Assembly (NCBI GenBank): GCA_964449775.1
Contig: CAYVBQ010000010.1
Coordinates: 1-64,000 of the forward strand
Direction of reading: 5' to 3'
DNA from: Fen-1258 sp964449775
GTDB lineage: Bacteria > Bacteroidota > Ignavibacteria > Ignavibacteriales > Melioribacteraceae
DNA length: 64,000 nt
Shown here: positions 26,253 through 35,047 of the stretch, in pieces
Layout of the letters: each line of letters begins with the position of its first letter
How positions within the stretch are numbered: the first letter of the stretch is position 1
Translations under genes and position numbers: made by a program
Notes under the pieces: generated by a model
What the model was told of the DNA's origin: nothing
The model's database searches: none
The model's input: only the letters and a program-made list of their open reading frames with translations

Positions 26253-26814
26253 TTTTTTTCCAGTGTAATATTTCAAATGCTCGAATAGAATATCCAATAA
26301 GTGAAGCAAAGCATAAGACTAAGCTAGTGATCATAACTCCTTGATATAAAACACTTAAGTGATTTAGCTGAAGCAAAGTAATGATAATAAAGACACCAAT
26401 AGAGAATACTGTAATTTTACCCAGACGATTTGAGGGCAGTACCTTCCCTGCCTTTTTCTTAATCAGTAATCCACCGCTAAAAATGAATACATCCCGGAAG
26501 ATCACGACCCAAAAATAGAACGGCGGGATCATATCCATCGTGAAAAGATTGAATACGATAAATGCAATAAGAATCTTATCAGCCAATGGATCTATTATTT
26601 TGCCGAGCTCAGATATTTGATTAGTTTTTCTAGCAACATATCCATCCAAAATATCTGAGAAGAATGCAATCATAATTACAAACAGAATGTAATATCTATA
26701 ATCGTTGTCAACACGCATAAGGTCGAATAGATAGATAAAAGGAATGAACAAGAGTAACCTGAATAGGCTGATGAGATTTGGTAATAGATATATTTCCTTT
26801 AATAATTTTTTCAT
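26236..26814 (-). CDS. pgsA: CDP-diacylglycerol--glycerol-3-phosphate 3-phosphatidyltransferase
   Basis: A membrane enzyme of phosphatidylglycerol synthesis, 192 residues with about five hydrophobic segments. The CDP-alcohol phosphotransferase motif D-x2-DG-x2-AR-x8-G-x3-D-x3-D is complete within SDILDGYVARKTNQ and SELGKIIDPLADK. Other CDP-alcohol transferases share this motif, so the exact acceptor alcohol is inferred from length and overall similarity. Confidence 0.88.
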   Translation of the reverse strand: MKKLLKEIYLLPNLISLFRLLLFIPFIYLFDLMRVDNDYRYYILFVIMIAFFSDILDGYVARKTNQISELGKIIDPLADKILIAFIVFNLFTMDMIPPFYFWVVIFRDVFIFSGGLLIKKKAGKVLPSNRLGKITVFSIGVFIIITLLQLNHLSVLYQGVMITSLVLCFASLIGYSIRAFEILHWKKNETIF

Positions 26815-26843
26815 GCTCTTGCCAAGAATTCTCTCAAAATCAA

Positions 26844-28316
26844 TTAATCTTCATAAACATTTTTAGTGATTAACTTATCAATTGCCACCGGATAATCACC
26901 GGAAAAACAAGCTGTACAAAATTTATCCGGTGTGTGATCAACCATTGCTTCCAACAACTCATCAATTGACAAGTATTCTATGCTATCCACCTCAAGATAT
27001 TTTCTTATCTCTTCGATATTAACATCAAATTTGTAGGCTATCAATTCTTCTTTTGAAGGGAAATCCATTCCATAATAGCATGGACTGATAATTGGCGGTG
27101 AAGAAATTCTTAAATGAATTGCTTTTGGATTGGCTTCCCTTAATAACTTAACCAATTGTTTGGAAGTTGTACCCCTCACTATTGAGTCGTCAATCAACAC
27201 AACAGTTTTATCCTCAAGAACACCTTTAACAGTGTTAAATTTTATCTTTACACCAATCTCTCTTGCACGCTGGCCTGGAATAATAAATGTTCTACCAATA
27301 TAGTGGCTTCTGATTAATCCAATTTCAAGTTTAGAAGGGACACCCTGCTTAACTAGTTGTGCTTGATATCCGATTGCAGCTGTGTTTGAACTATCGGGAA
27401 CGCTGATAACAATGACTTTTTCCCCATCATTATCAACAACGGGATGTTTCTGTGCAAGCACTTTGCCTAACTTTCTTCTCATCTTATCGACGTTTGCACC
27501 AAAAACTCTACTATCCGGTCTTGAAAAATAGATATACTCGAAGATGCAATGCTTTGTTGGAAATAGTCTCTCATGAATTCTGAAAGATTTTACTTCATTT
27601 GATTGTGTCACTTCATTATCAATAACAACCATTTCGCCGGGCTCAATATCTCTTACATACTGTGCCGAATTAATATCGAGCGCACATGTTTCGGATGTAA
27701 TTATAAATGATTCATGGATTTTCCCAATACATAGCGGTCGGAAACCATGAGGATCTCTCGCAGCAATTAATTTATCATTGGTCAAAATAACAATACTGTA
27801 TGCACCTTCTACTTTCTGAAGTGCCTCTTTGATTTGATCGATCTGGTTTTCAAGCCGGCTTCGAGCAATCAAATGCAAGATTACTTCTGTATCGCTTGTT
27901 GTTTGAAAAATCGCTCCATCATTTACCAACTCTTCACGCAGCTGTTTTGCGTTAGTTAAATTTCCATTGTGTGCGATGGCAAGATGACCTAAACGATAAT
28001 TCACTGTGAAAGGTTGAATATTTTTAGAAGACCCAGATGAACCTGTAGTTGAATAACGATTATGACCAATTGCGCATTCACCAACAAGAACATTCTCGAA
28101 TATTTTGTCATCATTAAAAATTTCGGATACTAAACCAAGGTTTCGATGAACATTAAATACCGGTTTACCTTTGCCATTAGTAGAAGATACGACTATACCA
28201 GCAGCTTCTTGACCCCGATGTTGTAATGATAATAATCCGTAATAAGTTGTTAATGCTGCATCTTTGGATGCATAAATTCCGAATACACCACAATTGCATC
28301 TTGGTTTATCAATCAT
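26844..28316 (-). CDS. purF: amidophosphoribosyltransferase
   Basis: First step of purine synthesis, converting PRPP and glutamine to phosphoribosylamine. It has 490 residues. Cleavage of a short propeptide would expose the nucleophile Cys9 in CGVFGIY. The phosphoribosyl loop is VVLIDDSIVRGTT. The four iron-sulfur cysteines of the Bacillus-type enzyme are all present (HCIFEY, SPCYYG and CTAC), so it should carry a 4Fe-4S cluster. The ATG at 28316 was chosen with AAGGAA 12 bases upstream; the frame extends backwards through a terminator into tRNA-Pro, which is not coding. Confidence 0.96.
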   Translation of the reverse strand: MIDKPRCNCGVFGIYASKDAALTTYYGLLSLQHRGQEAAGIVVSSTNGKGKPVFNVHRNLGLVSEIFNDDKIFENVLVGECAIGHNRYSTTGSSGSSKNIQPFTVNYRLGHLAIAHNGNLTNAKQLREELVNDGAIFQTTSDTEVILHLIARSRLENQIDQIKEALQKVEGAYSIVILTNDKLIAARDPHGFRPLCIGKIHESFIITSETCALDINSAQYVRDIEPGEMVVIDNEVTQSNEVKSFRIHERLFPTKHCIFEYIYFSRPDSRVFGANVDKMRRKLGKVLAQKHPVVDNDGEKVIVISVPDSSNTAAIGYQAQLVKQGVPSKLEIGLIRSHYIGRTFIIPGQRAREIGVKIKFNTVKGVLEDKTVVLIDDSIVRGTTSKQLVKLLREANPKAIHLRISSPPIISPCYYGMDFPSKEELIAYKFDVNIEEIRKYLEVDSIEYLSIDELLEAMVDHTPDKFCTACFSGDYPVAIDKLITKNVYED

Positions 28317-28340
28317 AAAAAATGAAAATTCCTTAATTAT

Positions 28341-28365
28341 AAAAAAGGCACATAAAACTGTGCCT
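28341..28365 (-). terminator. terminator after tRNA-Pro
   Basis: On the minus strand AGGCACA and TGTGCCT form a 7-bp stem with a 6-base loop, followed by TTTTT. It ends the MerR-like/tRNA-Pro transcript just before purF. Confidence 0.8.
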
Positions 28366-28373
28366 GTAAGAAG

Positions 28374-28447
28374 TCGGAACGGCGGGATTTGAACCCGCGA
28401 CCCCTTGAACCCCATTCAAGTACGCTACCGGACTGCGCCACGTTCCG
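28374..28447 (-). tRNA. tRNA-Pro (anticodon GGG)
   Basis: The acceptor stem CGGAACG/CGTTCCG is perfect, with discriminator A. The anticodon stem CTTGA/TCAAG encloses ATGGGGT, giving anticodon GGG. The T arm GCGGG TTCAAAT CCCGC is perfect. CCA is not encoded. Its 5' part overlaps the last codons of the MerR-like gene on the same strand. Confidence 0.96.
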
Positions 28448-28823
28448 TTTCAAGTGTTGAATTCAAATAAAGTAAAAAGTTTTTTAACTCTTCAAGATCT
28501 TTTTTGATTGGTCTTGGAGAAATAATTTTTGTGCTAGTTGCCTTCGGTTCGCCAGAATTAAATGATGGATTCTCTAATTGTAGATCAACTAAAATTTTCT
28601 TTGCACCTTCGATAGTATATTTTTCTTCACGCAGCAATCTCTTTATCTGAAGAATTAGTTTAATATCCTTGTTTGTATAAATTCTGTTCCCGGCTCTATT
28701 TTTCCCGGGCTTCAATTGTTCAAATTCAGTTTCCCAATAACGTAAGATATATTGTTCAAGACTCGTGAGTTTACTCACTTCACTTATGGAGTAGTACAAT
28801 TTTTTCAATCCAAAGTCTTTCAC
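28425..28823 (-). CDS. MerR-family transcriptional regulator
   Basis: A 132-residue protein. The N-terminal winged helix reads YYSISEVSKLTSLEQYILRYW and then NRAGNRIYTNKDIKLILQIK, matching the MerR DNA-binding domain. There is no metal-binding or long effector domain; a helical tail follows. The stop codon lies inside tRNA-Pro: the last seven codons (TERGAVR) and the stop are shared with the tRNA acceptor and D arm. Small MerR proteins of this type are common in Bacteroidetes relatives; the target is unknown. Confidence 0.85.
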   Translation of the reverse strand: MKDFGLKKLYYSISEVSKLTSLEQYILRYWETEFEQLKPGKNRAGNRIYTNKDIKLILQIKRLLREEKYTIEGAKKILVDLQLENPSFNSGEPKATSTKIISPRPIKKDLEELKNFLLYLNSTLETERGAVR

Positions 28824-28926
28824 TTCAGTAATCCTTTTTTGCTATTAGTAAAATAGGTTTTGTTATATGAATCCGCAAGGAATAGTAAATGAACAATTGA
28901 AATTCAGTTCAATAAGAAAAGAATTA

Positions 28927-29355
28927 TTACCTTTTTGAAATCATTTTTGTCAATGAATAGACTGCCGCAAAATAACTAATCTCCTGGAGTCCCGAAATAT
29001 ATCCAGAAACTTTTGACGCCGTGATCAGATTATTTCTAAATTCTTCTCTCGCAGATAAATTTGATAAGTGAACCTCAATTTTTGGAATTTTCAAAATCTC
29101 CAATGCGTCACGTAAAGCAATGGAGGAATGAGAATACCCGCCCGGATTTATAATAACACCATCAAATGTATCCGCACTTTGAATATGATCTATTAATTCG
29201 TTTTCGGAATTGGATTGCACAAAAGTGAAATCAATCTCCTGAAATTCATCTCTTATAGCTTGAGAAATCGAAGCCAATGAGAGCGACCCATAATTATTTT
29301 TGTCGCGTTTCTCCAGCATATTGAGATTTGGTCCATTAATAATCAGTACTTTCAT
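28927..29355 (-). CDS. aroQ: 3-dehydroquinate dehydratase, type II
   Basis: Third step of the shikimate pathway. The 142 residues match the type II dodecameric enzyme. Visible motifs are INGPNLNMLEKRDKNNYGS with the catalytic Tyr, NPGGYSHSSIALRDAL, and EVHLSNLSAREEFRNN with the catalytic His. The start overlaps the stop of the upstream 89-residue gene by one base (TAATG), so they are coupled. Confidence 0.95.
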   Translation of the reverse strand: MKVLIINGPNLNMLEKRDKNNYGSLSLASISQAIRDEFQEIDFTFVQSNSENELIDHIQSADTFDGVIINPGGYSHSSIALRDALEILKIPKIEVHLSNLSAREEFRNNLITASKVSGYISGLQEISYFAAVYSLTKMISKR

Positions 29356-29624
29356 TATTTATCCGTTATCTCTTCTATTATTTCTCTAATCCTAGGTTGA
29401 ATATAATGCTCCTTAATACCTAAATCTTTCAAAGCGGCTGTAAGAATCATAACCTTCTTTTGAAGAGTCGAAAGTTTATTAATGACTATCGTTTTATCCT
29501 CTCGAAGAATACAATATCCACCTTTAAAATCACCTCTCTCATATCTTACTTTTGCACCCATCTCTTGGGCTAATTGTTTAAGATCTTGAAGGATGGACTC
29601 AAATTCTTTCTCTTTAATTTTCAT
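29355..29624 (-). CDS. conserved hypothetical protein, 89 residues
   Basis: It begins MKIKEKEFESILQDLKQLAQ and has a block KGGYCILREDKTIVINKLST. Similar short proteins with an F-x-GG-x-C-x(4-6)-K-x-IVINK core occur in Bacteroidetes relatives, but I know of no function. It has no membrane segment. It is coupled to aroQ downstream by a one-base overlap and overlaps the membrane protein gene upstream by 11 bp. Confidence 0.75.
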   Translation of the reverse strand: MKIKEKEFESILQDLKQLAQEMGAKVRYERGDFKGGYCILREDKTIVINKLSTLQKKVMILTAALKDLGIKEHYIQPRIREIIEEITDK

Positions 29625-30135
29625 TTTTCTTTCTTAATGGTTGGAATAAATATAGAAAAATGATTACCGCAAATGTAAATACTTCAATTAAAGAAAAACT
29701 GCTCAGGACAATCATTCTCTCTTTAATTAGTTCGGAGATTGCATTTATTGGCGCTGAGTTAGACATTATCATTGAAACAATTTTTAAATCTATTGTGGAT
29801 AAATAAATTTCGAAAGGTGCAGTTATAACAATGATAATGATAATGGCGAATAACCAACCTTCATACTTAATTTTTATTTTAGATGTAACAAAGAAAACAA
29901 CAGATGAGATTAGGAAAGTCGTGTATGTTATAAGATTCAATATGAGAACGGGTGCAATTGTCGGATAGACAAAAGCTAAATTCTGGTCGTTATACATAGA
30001 TTTGAAATCTAAGCCGTTTGGCTCAAATAATTGATAAATTATAATTTGACGGGCAACATAACCACCTAAAAAGAGGGAGAAAAAAAGAATTGCCGGAAAT
30101 AAAAATATTTTTGAAACTAAACTTAATTTTGCCAT
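29614..30135 (-). CDS. hypothetical membrane protein (173 residues)
   Basis: Four hydrophobic segments are visible (about 8-30, 57-82, 92-113, 142-165), and the protein ends in a basic tail QPLRKKNEN. The start ATG at 30135 (MAKLSLVSKIFLFPA) has only a weak AAGAA site. The family is not recognised. It begins the three-gene unit that leads to aroQ. Confidence 0.65.
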   Translation of the reverse strand: MAKLSLVSKIFLFPAILFFSLFLGGYVARQIIIYQLFEPNGLDFKSMYNDQNLAFVYPTIAPVLILNLITYTTFLISSVVFFVTSKIKIKYEGWLFAIIIIIVITAPFEIYLSTIDLKIVSMIMSNSAPINAISELIKERMIVLSSFSLIEVFTFAVIIFLYLFQPLRKKNEN

Positions 30136-30172
30136 TGTATTGAATTCTTTTGTACAATAATAAAAAAAAACT

Positions 30173-30262
30173 ATGACTATTGCCTCTATTGATATCGGTT
30201 CGAATACAGTTGTTAGCAGTAAAGGATTACGTTTGGGAACAGTGATCGATTATTTAATAAAG
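30173..30262 (+). pseudogene. collapsed remnant of a Ppx/GppA phosphatase gene
   Basis: An ATG opens MTIASIDIGSNTV, the hallmark N-terminus of Ppx/GppA exopolyphosphatases. The frame then passes directly into SSKGLRLGTVIDYLIKG, which resembles the late motif SxxGLRxGxxxD near the end of the phosphatase domain. Roughly 250 residues that should lie between are missing, pointing to an in-frame internal deletion. An inverted-repeat element follows immediately. Confidence 0.6.
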
Positions 30263-30392
30263 GGTAGTTCTAAAAACTTCTCACGAAGTGATGGATACCC
30301 AAAAATTCTTCGCGTACTTTGCGATCCGCCGCGGCGGACTCTGCGCTCTTTGCGTTTAGGCTTTCAATAAGTTGGTTTTTAGAACCACCCTA
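30263..30392. mobile_element. 130-bp non-autonomous inverted-repeat element, GTTCTAAAAAC family, copy 2
   Basis: The ends GGTAGTTCTAAAAACTTCTC and GTTTTTAGAACCACCCTA match copy 1 at 13923-14081. AAG flanks both sides (30260-30262 and 30393-30395). The interior carries the palindrome TCCGCCGCGGCGGA (30325-30338) and a CTTTGCG-rich stretch seen in other interspersed repeats. No gene is present. Confidence 0.72.
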
Positions 30393-30397
30393 AAGAA

Positions 30398-31102
30398 TCA
30401 GTTGATGAATGCAGAGAGATAAACTATCAATATTGTTAAGCCCGAAAAACCGATCAAGCCAAGCGCTAAAGAATAGATAAGATTCTTTGTCTGTGCATAT
30501 GTAGAAGTAATAAATAAAAAAGCACTCCATAAATACATTAATATTTCTATAATGAAAATTACCAGCGCTGCTTGCGGTTTCACTATGAATGGCGAAGGAT
30601 TGAATGTAAGCCAGTATTCTCCAAACAGCGCAAATTGAATTGGGGTTAATACCAGAAGAGCCATTATGAGAGGCGTAAAAGAAAAGAAATAGATTGAAAG
30701 TGCGTCTCTGATTCTACCTTGAATACCGTATTTATTATTGAGAAGAGTTATGAGGAGTGCAAATATAGGAACTGTAACTAGAAACGGAATGCCGCCGGAA
30801 ATAACTCCATTAATGAATGTGTAGCTTCCATTTCCTTCAGTATGGAAAGCATTCATTAAAATGAGAGAGATTAAGGAAAATTTGATAGCCGTTATAATTG
30901 CACATGTAGCTACAAAATTTTTATTCTCTGCCTGAATTATATTCCGAGCAGCAGTTACGGGTGAATAGAATAATTTCCATAGCGTATCCCAAAAGTCAAT
31001 ATTCACAATCCTTGCGCGCAAGAAAGATTTACATTCAGAACAAGTAAGTTGATAGAAGGAATTCTCTTTTCCACAATTATTACAAATCAAAACATTTTTC
31101 AT
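30398..31102 (-). CDS. Yip1-domain membrane protein with N-terminal zinc ribbon
   Basis: A 234-residue protein. The N-terminal zinc ribbon has CNNCGKEN and CSECKSF (two CxxC pairs, residues 7-24). About five membrane helices follow, with the arrangement of the Yip1 family (WDTLWKLFYSPVTAARNI entering the membrane region). Bacterial members are of unknown function. The gene follows the DUF5683 gene by 11 bp and is the last of the parA-parB unit. Confidence 0.78.
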   Translation of the reverse strand: MKNVLICNNCGKENSFYQLTCSECKSFLRARIVNIDFWDTLWKLFYSPVTAARNIIQAENKNFVATCAIITAIKFSLISLILMNAFHTEGNGSYTFINGVISGGIPFLVTVPIFALLITLLNNKYGIQGRIRDALSIYFFSFTPLIMALLVLTPIQFALFGEYWLTFNPSPFIVKPQAALVIFIIEILMYLWSAFLFITSTYAQTKNLIYSLALGLIGFSGLTILIVYLSAFIN

Positions 31103-31113
31103 ATCTAACCGGG

Positions 31114-31644
31114 CTAAAAATTTATTTTTAGAGAAAGCTGATAATTACTTATCGGATTACTTTTTGAAATATCAAAATCAAATAAATGTGCGTCAACATA
31201 TGCATCCACAAGATTGAGCAAATATGTTAATCCTATATAGACGGCAACTTGATCTCGTTGATCTTTATAAAACTCGCGAATATCCTTGAACCTAGAATTT
31301 CCTGCCTGATTATTTAACGTGCTGAGCGCATATTCATCTCTATATTGAATATAAAGATTATTATTTCTATTCCATTGATAACCCAGATAACCAAGAACTC
31401 CCCAGATGACAGGAATTTTCCAATAAGATACATTATAAAACTGACCGAACCCGGGTAAAACTGCACTTCTTAGAACAGCTCCCCATGGTGATTTCCTCAT
31501 CTCAAATTTACTTGTGTCTATTCTGACGGAGTTCGAATCAAAAGGTTGTATCTGTGCTTCTAGGTATTTTGGAGATGAAATTATAATAAAAAGTATCAGA
31601 CAGCTTTTAGTTATAATTTTTGCCGATGATTTCAAATAGTTCAA
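31114..31644 (-). CDS. DUF5683 family envelope protein
   Basis: A 176-residue protein with a signal peptide (about 1-30, ending near YLEAQ). The DUF5683 core is visible in RSAVLPGFGQFYNVSYWKIP and in a later membrane-helix region IGLTYLLNLVDAYVDAHLFD. This family is commonly encoded right after parB in Bacteroidetes and their relatives; its role is unknown. The start overlaps the end of parB by 38 bp. Confidence 0.82.
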   Translation of the reverse strand: MNYLKSSAKIITKSCLILFIIISSPKYLEAQIQPFDSNSVRIDTSKFEMRKSPWGAVLRSAVLPGFGQFYNVSYWKIPVIWGVLGYLGYQWNRNNNLYIQYRDEYALSTLNNQAGNSRFKDIREFYKDQRDQVAVYIGLTYLLNLVDAYVDAHLFDFDISKSNPISNYQLSLKINF

Positions 31645-32554
31645 ATAATCTTTCTAGTTCGTCAAGTGAATAAAATTCTATTATTATCTCCCCGGCGCCG
31701 TTTTTTTTCTGTTTACACATTACTTTTGTGCCAAATATTCCTTGTAGTTTTCCTTCTAAATCTCTTTGTGATAAACTATTAATGTTATTGGAAGGAACAA
31801 TTAATTTTTTCTTCAGATTATTTTTTGCATTGAGATATTTTCTGACAATCTCTTCAACTTTTCTCACAGATAAATTATTCTTTATGATCTTCTCTAAAAT
31901 TTCTAACTGTATGATTTCATTTGGGAGATTGATCAAAGATCGTGCGTGACCGGAAGTAATTTCATTCTTAATCAAGCTCTGCTGAACTTTGTTGGGTAAT
32001 TTTAACAAACGAATAGTGTTGGTTACCGTTGTCCTATCTTTGCCAACCTTTTCGGCAATCTCTTCCTGTGATAAATTACATTCATCCATTAATCTTTTGT
32101 AAGCGTTCGCAATTTCAATAGCATTAAGTTTTTCTCGCTGAATATTTTCAATAAGAGATAATGCTAACATCATCTCTTTTGTTTCAACATGAATGATATA
32201 TGCAGGTATTTCTATTATGCCGATCTCTTTGCATGCCCGTAATCTTCTCTCACCCGAAATTAAGTCATATTTATCTTTATGAATTCTCCTAACAGTAATA
32301 GGTTGAATCAAACCATTTTCTAAAATTGATTTTTTTAATTCATCAAGTGCTTTTTGATCAAAATCAACTCTTGGTTGATAAGGATTTGGCGATATTAAAT
32401 GAACAGATATCTTTGCAAGAACATCATTGGAAACACCGTCGTCTTTGTTAATATCTTTGCTAGAAACAGCTACAGGGCTGTCAAGTTTATTTTTCATTTG
32501 AGGATTGATTAGTGCGTCTAATCCTCTGCCGAGTCCAGGTTTAATATTACTCAA
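31607..32554 (-). CDS. parB: chromosome-partitioning protein ParB
   Basis: A 315-residue CTP-dependent DNA clamp that loads at parS and works with ParA. The N-terminal nuclease-like fold contains GERRLRACKEIG and the HTH region contains LSQEEIAEKVGKDRTTVTNT. A C-terminal dimerisation domain follows. The start overlaps the parA stop by 4 bp (ATGA). Both par genes sit within a housekeeping operon, as expected for a chromosomal copy. I did not find a clear 16-bp parS site in the window. Confidence 0.95.
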   Translation of the reverse strand: MSNIKPGLGRGLDALINPQMKNKLDSPVAVSSKDINKDDGVSNDVLAKISVHLISPNPYQPRVDFDQKALDELKKSILENGLIQPITVRRIHKDKYDLISGERRLRACKEIGIIEIPAYIIHVETKEMMLALSLIENIQREKLNAIEIANAYKRLMDECNLSQEEIAEKVGKDRTTVTNTIRLLKLPNKVQQSLIKNEITSGHARSLINLPNEIIQLEILEKIIKNNLSVRKVEEIVRKYLNAKNNLKKKLIVPSNNINSLSQRDLEGKLQGIFGTKVMCKQKKNGAGEIIIEFYSLDELERLFELFEIIGKNYN

Positions 32555-33333
32555 TTAATATTCTTCTTTTGTTCAAGATTATTTCTTTGAATTAATTCAG
32601 AAGCAAGTGAAATGTAATTTTGCGCTCCAACTGAACTTGCATCGTATAAAATTATAGGCTTAGAATGACTCGGTGCTTCAGATAACCTTACATTTCTATG
32701 AACGATTGTCTGAAAAACTTTTGTCCCAAAGTATTTTTTTACTTCCTCAACAACTTGATTCGAGAGCCGCAAGCGTGAATCATACATTGTCAGCAATACA
32801 CCTTCAATGGCTAATTGTTCATTCAAGTTTTTCTTAACAATGTTGATCGTATTTAGCAACTGTCCTAATCCTTCTAGAGCAAAATATTCACATTGAACAG
32901 GAATTAAGACTGAATCTGCACTTGTTAAAGCATTAAGCGTTAGTAATCCCAGCGAAGGAGGACAATCAATAAAAATAAAATCATATCTATCTTCGATTGA
33001 TAAAAGTGCTCTCTTTAATAAAAATTCACGTTCTTCGATAGAAACCAACTCAATCTCGGCTCCTACTAGATCAATTGTAGAAGGAAGAATATCAAGAAAA
33101 GGCATATAGGTATTCACAATGCAATCGGATGCATCCTCGGTACCAATCAACGTTTGATAAACGGATAGCTTATAGTTCTCAACACCAAGTCCTGAAGTGG
33201 AATTAGCTTGTGGATCAATATCAATGAGCAATGTTTTAAATTCTGCCGCTGCAATTGATGCCGATAGATTAATGGCAGTTGTTGTTTTACCAACACCGCC
33301 TTTTTGATTTGCTATTACAATTTTTTTTGCCAT
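32551..33333 (-). CDS. parA: chromosome-partitioning ATPase ParA (Soj)
   Basis: A 260-residue deviant Walker ATPase with KGGVGKTTTAINLSASIA near the N-terminus, DIDPQANSTSGLG, and IFIDCPPSLG. The short N-terminus without a helix-turn-helix is typical of chromosomal ParA. It is coupled to parB and follows a metallo-hydrolase gene by 35 bp. Confidence 0.96.
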   Translation of the reverse strand: MAKKIVIANQKGGVGKTTTAINLSASIAAAEFKTLLIDIDPQANSTSGLGVENYKLSVYQTLIGTEDASDCIVNTYMPFLDILPSTIDLVGAEIELVSIEEREFLLKRALLSIEDRYDFIFIDCPPSLGLLTLNALTSADSVLIPVQCEYFALEGLGQLLNTINIVKKNLNEQLAIEGVLLTMYDSRLRLSNQVVEEVKKYFGTKVFQTIVHRNVRLSEAPSHSKPIILYDASSVGAQNYISLASELIQRNNLEQKKNIN

Positions 33334-33368
33334 AAACAGAAGTAGATCTCCAATACGATAATAAAGAA

Positions 33369-34046
33369 TTATAATTCAATTTCCTGTCCAAAATCCATGA
33401 CAATACATTTTTTTCCAATGATCTCAATTTTTTTCTTGAATTCATTTGGATCAGCAGCAATTACAGAAAAAGTATTGTAGTGCATCGGTATAGCATACTT
33501 CGGATTTGCAAGTTCAACAGCTTTGACTGCATCCGTTATTCCCATAGTAAAATTATCTCCGATAGGAAGAAGCATATAATCGAGTGCCGTCATTTCTCCA
33601 ATAAGTTTCATATCGTAGAATAATCCTGTATCGCCGGTATGATAAAGATTTATGCCGTCAATTGAAAGAACCACACCGGATGGCGAACCTGCATACTGAT
33701 TATCAGGAGTCATTGAACCGTGATGCGCAATAGTGAACTTTACACGTCCAAATTCAAAATCGTGCCCGCCGCCGATATGCATATTATGAGCTTTGAAACC
33801 TTTATCAGCGCAATAGTTTGCTAATTCATTTACGCAAATAAAAGTTGAATCGCACCTCTCAGCTATACTAAAAGCATCTCCTATATGATCACCGTGAGCA
33901 TGTGTCAAAATAATATAGTCTGCATTTACATCGCTCGCTTTTACAGTAGATGTAGGGTTCCCATCGAGAAAAGGATCAATTAGAATTCTCTTCCCGGACT
34001 TTGATGTTAATTGAAATGCGGAATGCGAAAAATATTTTAATTTCAT
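33369..34046 (-). CDS. UPF0173-type metal-dependent hydrolase
   Basis: A 225-residue metallo-beta-lactamase-fold protein of the UlaG-like UPF0173 group. Metal ligands are seen in HAHGDHIGD (His49, His51, Asp53, His54), later HHGSMTPD, GDTG, and a final PMHYNTF. The length is that of the family. The physiological substrate is not known. Confidence 0.88.
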   Translation of the reverse strand: MKLKYFSHSAFQLTSKSGKRILIDPFLDGNPTSTVKASDVNADYIILTHAHGDHIGDAFSIAERCDSTFICVNELANYCADKGFKAHNMHIGGGHDFEFGRVKFTIAHHGSMTPDNQYAGSPSGVVLSIDGINLYHTGDTGLFYDMKLIGEMTALDYMLLPIGDNFTMGITDAVKAVELANPKYAIPMHYNTFSVIAADPNEFKKKIEIIGKKCIVMDFGQEIEL

Positions 34047-34195
34047 TTTTCACTCCTCTGGGATTTTATTAAAAAACTATTAACGTCTTTATTGGATCTA
34101 AATTTAATCAATTCCATTTTAATATCTCTCCGATGCAATTTGATATTTTGTATTTCTATTCAGCCCACGGATAATAAATATTTTTGAGAGCGACA

Positions 34196-35047
34196 TCAAG
34201 ACTCGATATTTCTATTTGTTTTCCTAATATTCACGAATCTTTTTACTACATCTGCAATAGAACGAAGATTGGGCTGTTTAGATGCCCGCATGGAGTTTGT
34301 TAGATAATTTCTTAAACCTTCTTTAGAAAGACCTGATTTCAGCTGCCCTTTCTCTGCAATCGATATCCCGCCTGTTTCTTCGGAGACTATCACGCTTATA
34401 ACATCAGCCTGTTCAGAAATACCAATACCTGCACGATGACGCATCCCTAGGGGAATTCCGTCTATTGTGATTTCGCTTGAAAGCGGTAATGTACAACGTA
34501 CTGCTTCAACAATATCATTATTTATTATCACTGCACCATCATGGAAAGCAGAACGGGGAAAAAAAATAGAGCGCAATAAATTTTTTGAAATCTTTGCGTT
34601 GATTATCTCTCCGGTTTCTGCAACGCTTCGTATTCCCACAGATTTTACAATTACCATCAAAGCGCCGTGTTGATTTTGTGCAAGTTCGAAAGCAGCCTCA
34701 GAAATAATATCTGCAACTTTAAATTCGTCATTCTTGATGAACATTCTAATAAATGGATTTCGACCGATGAGAACCAATATTCTTCTAATTTCCGGTTGGA
34801 ATAGTATTACAAATGCGATAACCCAAATATCGGAAAGTAATTTTAATAACCAGCCCAATGCTTTAAAGTTAGCTGCTTGAGTAAGAAATGAAAGGATAAG
34901 AACAAAAATTAGACCGTAAAATATTTGTGCAGCAATAGTTGCTCTAATCACACTATAAACTTTGTAAAAAATCAAAGTAACTAATAATACATCCACAATA
35001 TCTAGGAATGAAACCGAGAGAAACCCTATTTTGAAAACCTCAAACAT
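34196..35047 (-). CDS. dacA: diadenylate cyclase CdaA/DacA
   Basis: Makes cyclic di-AMP from two ATP. It has 283 residues: three N-terminal membrane helices (about 12-85), then the DAC domain with FHDGAVIINND and GMRHRAGIGISE, the DGA and RHR catalytic motifs. The C-terminal tail is basic. It overlaps folP by 8 bp and is translated after it. Cyclic di-AMP usually controls osmolyte transport and cell-wall homeostasis. CdaR and GlmM, frequent partners elsewhere, are not next to it. Confidence 0.94.
   Translation of the reverse strand: MFEVFKIGFLSVSFLDIVDVLLVTLIFYKVYSVIRATIAAQIFYGLIFVLILSFLTQAANFKALGWLLKLLSDIWVIAFVILFQPEIRRILVLIGRNPFIRMFIKNDEFKVADIISEAAFELAQNQHGALMVIVKSVGIRSVAETGEIINAKISKNLLRSIFFPRSAFHDGAVIINNDIVEAVRCTLPLSSEITIDGIPLGMRHRAGIGISEQADVISVIVSEETGGISIAEKGQLKSGLSKEGLRNYLTNSMRASKQPNLRSIADVVKRFVNIRKTNRNIES

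Noticed and set aside
28317..28415. Upstream extension of the purF frame
   Set aside because: It crosses a terminator and enters tRNA-Pro; the catalytic Cys must be close to the N-terminus, as with the ATG at 28316.
30263..30370. Coding continuation of the ppx/gppA remnant
   Set aside because: This part is the inverted-repeat element; the residues are arginine-rich translation of palindromes.
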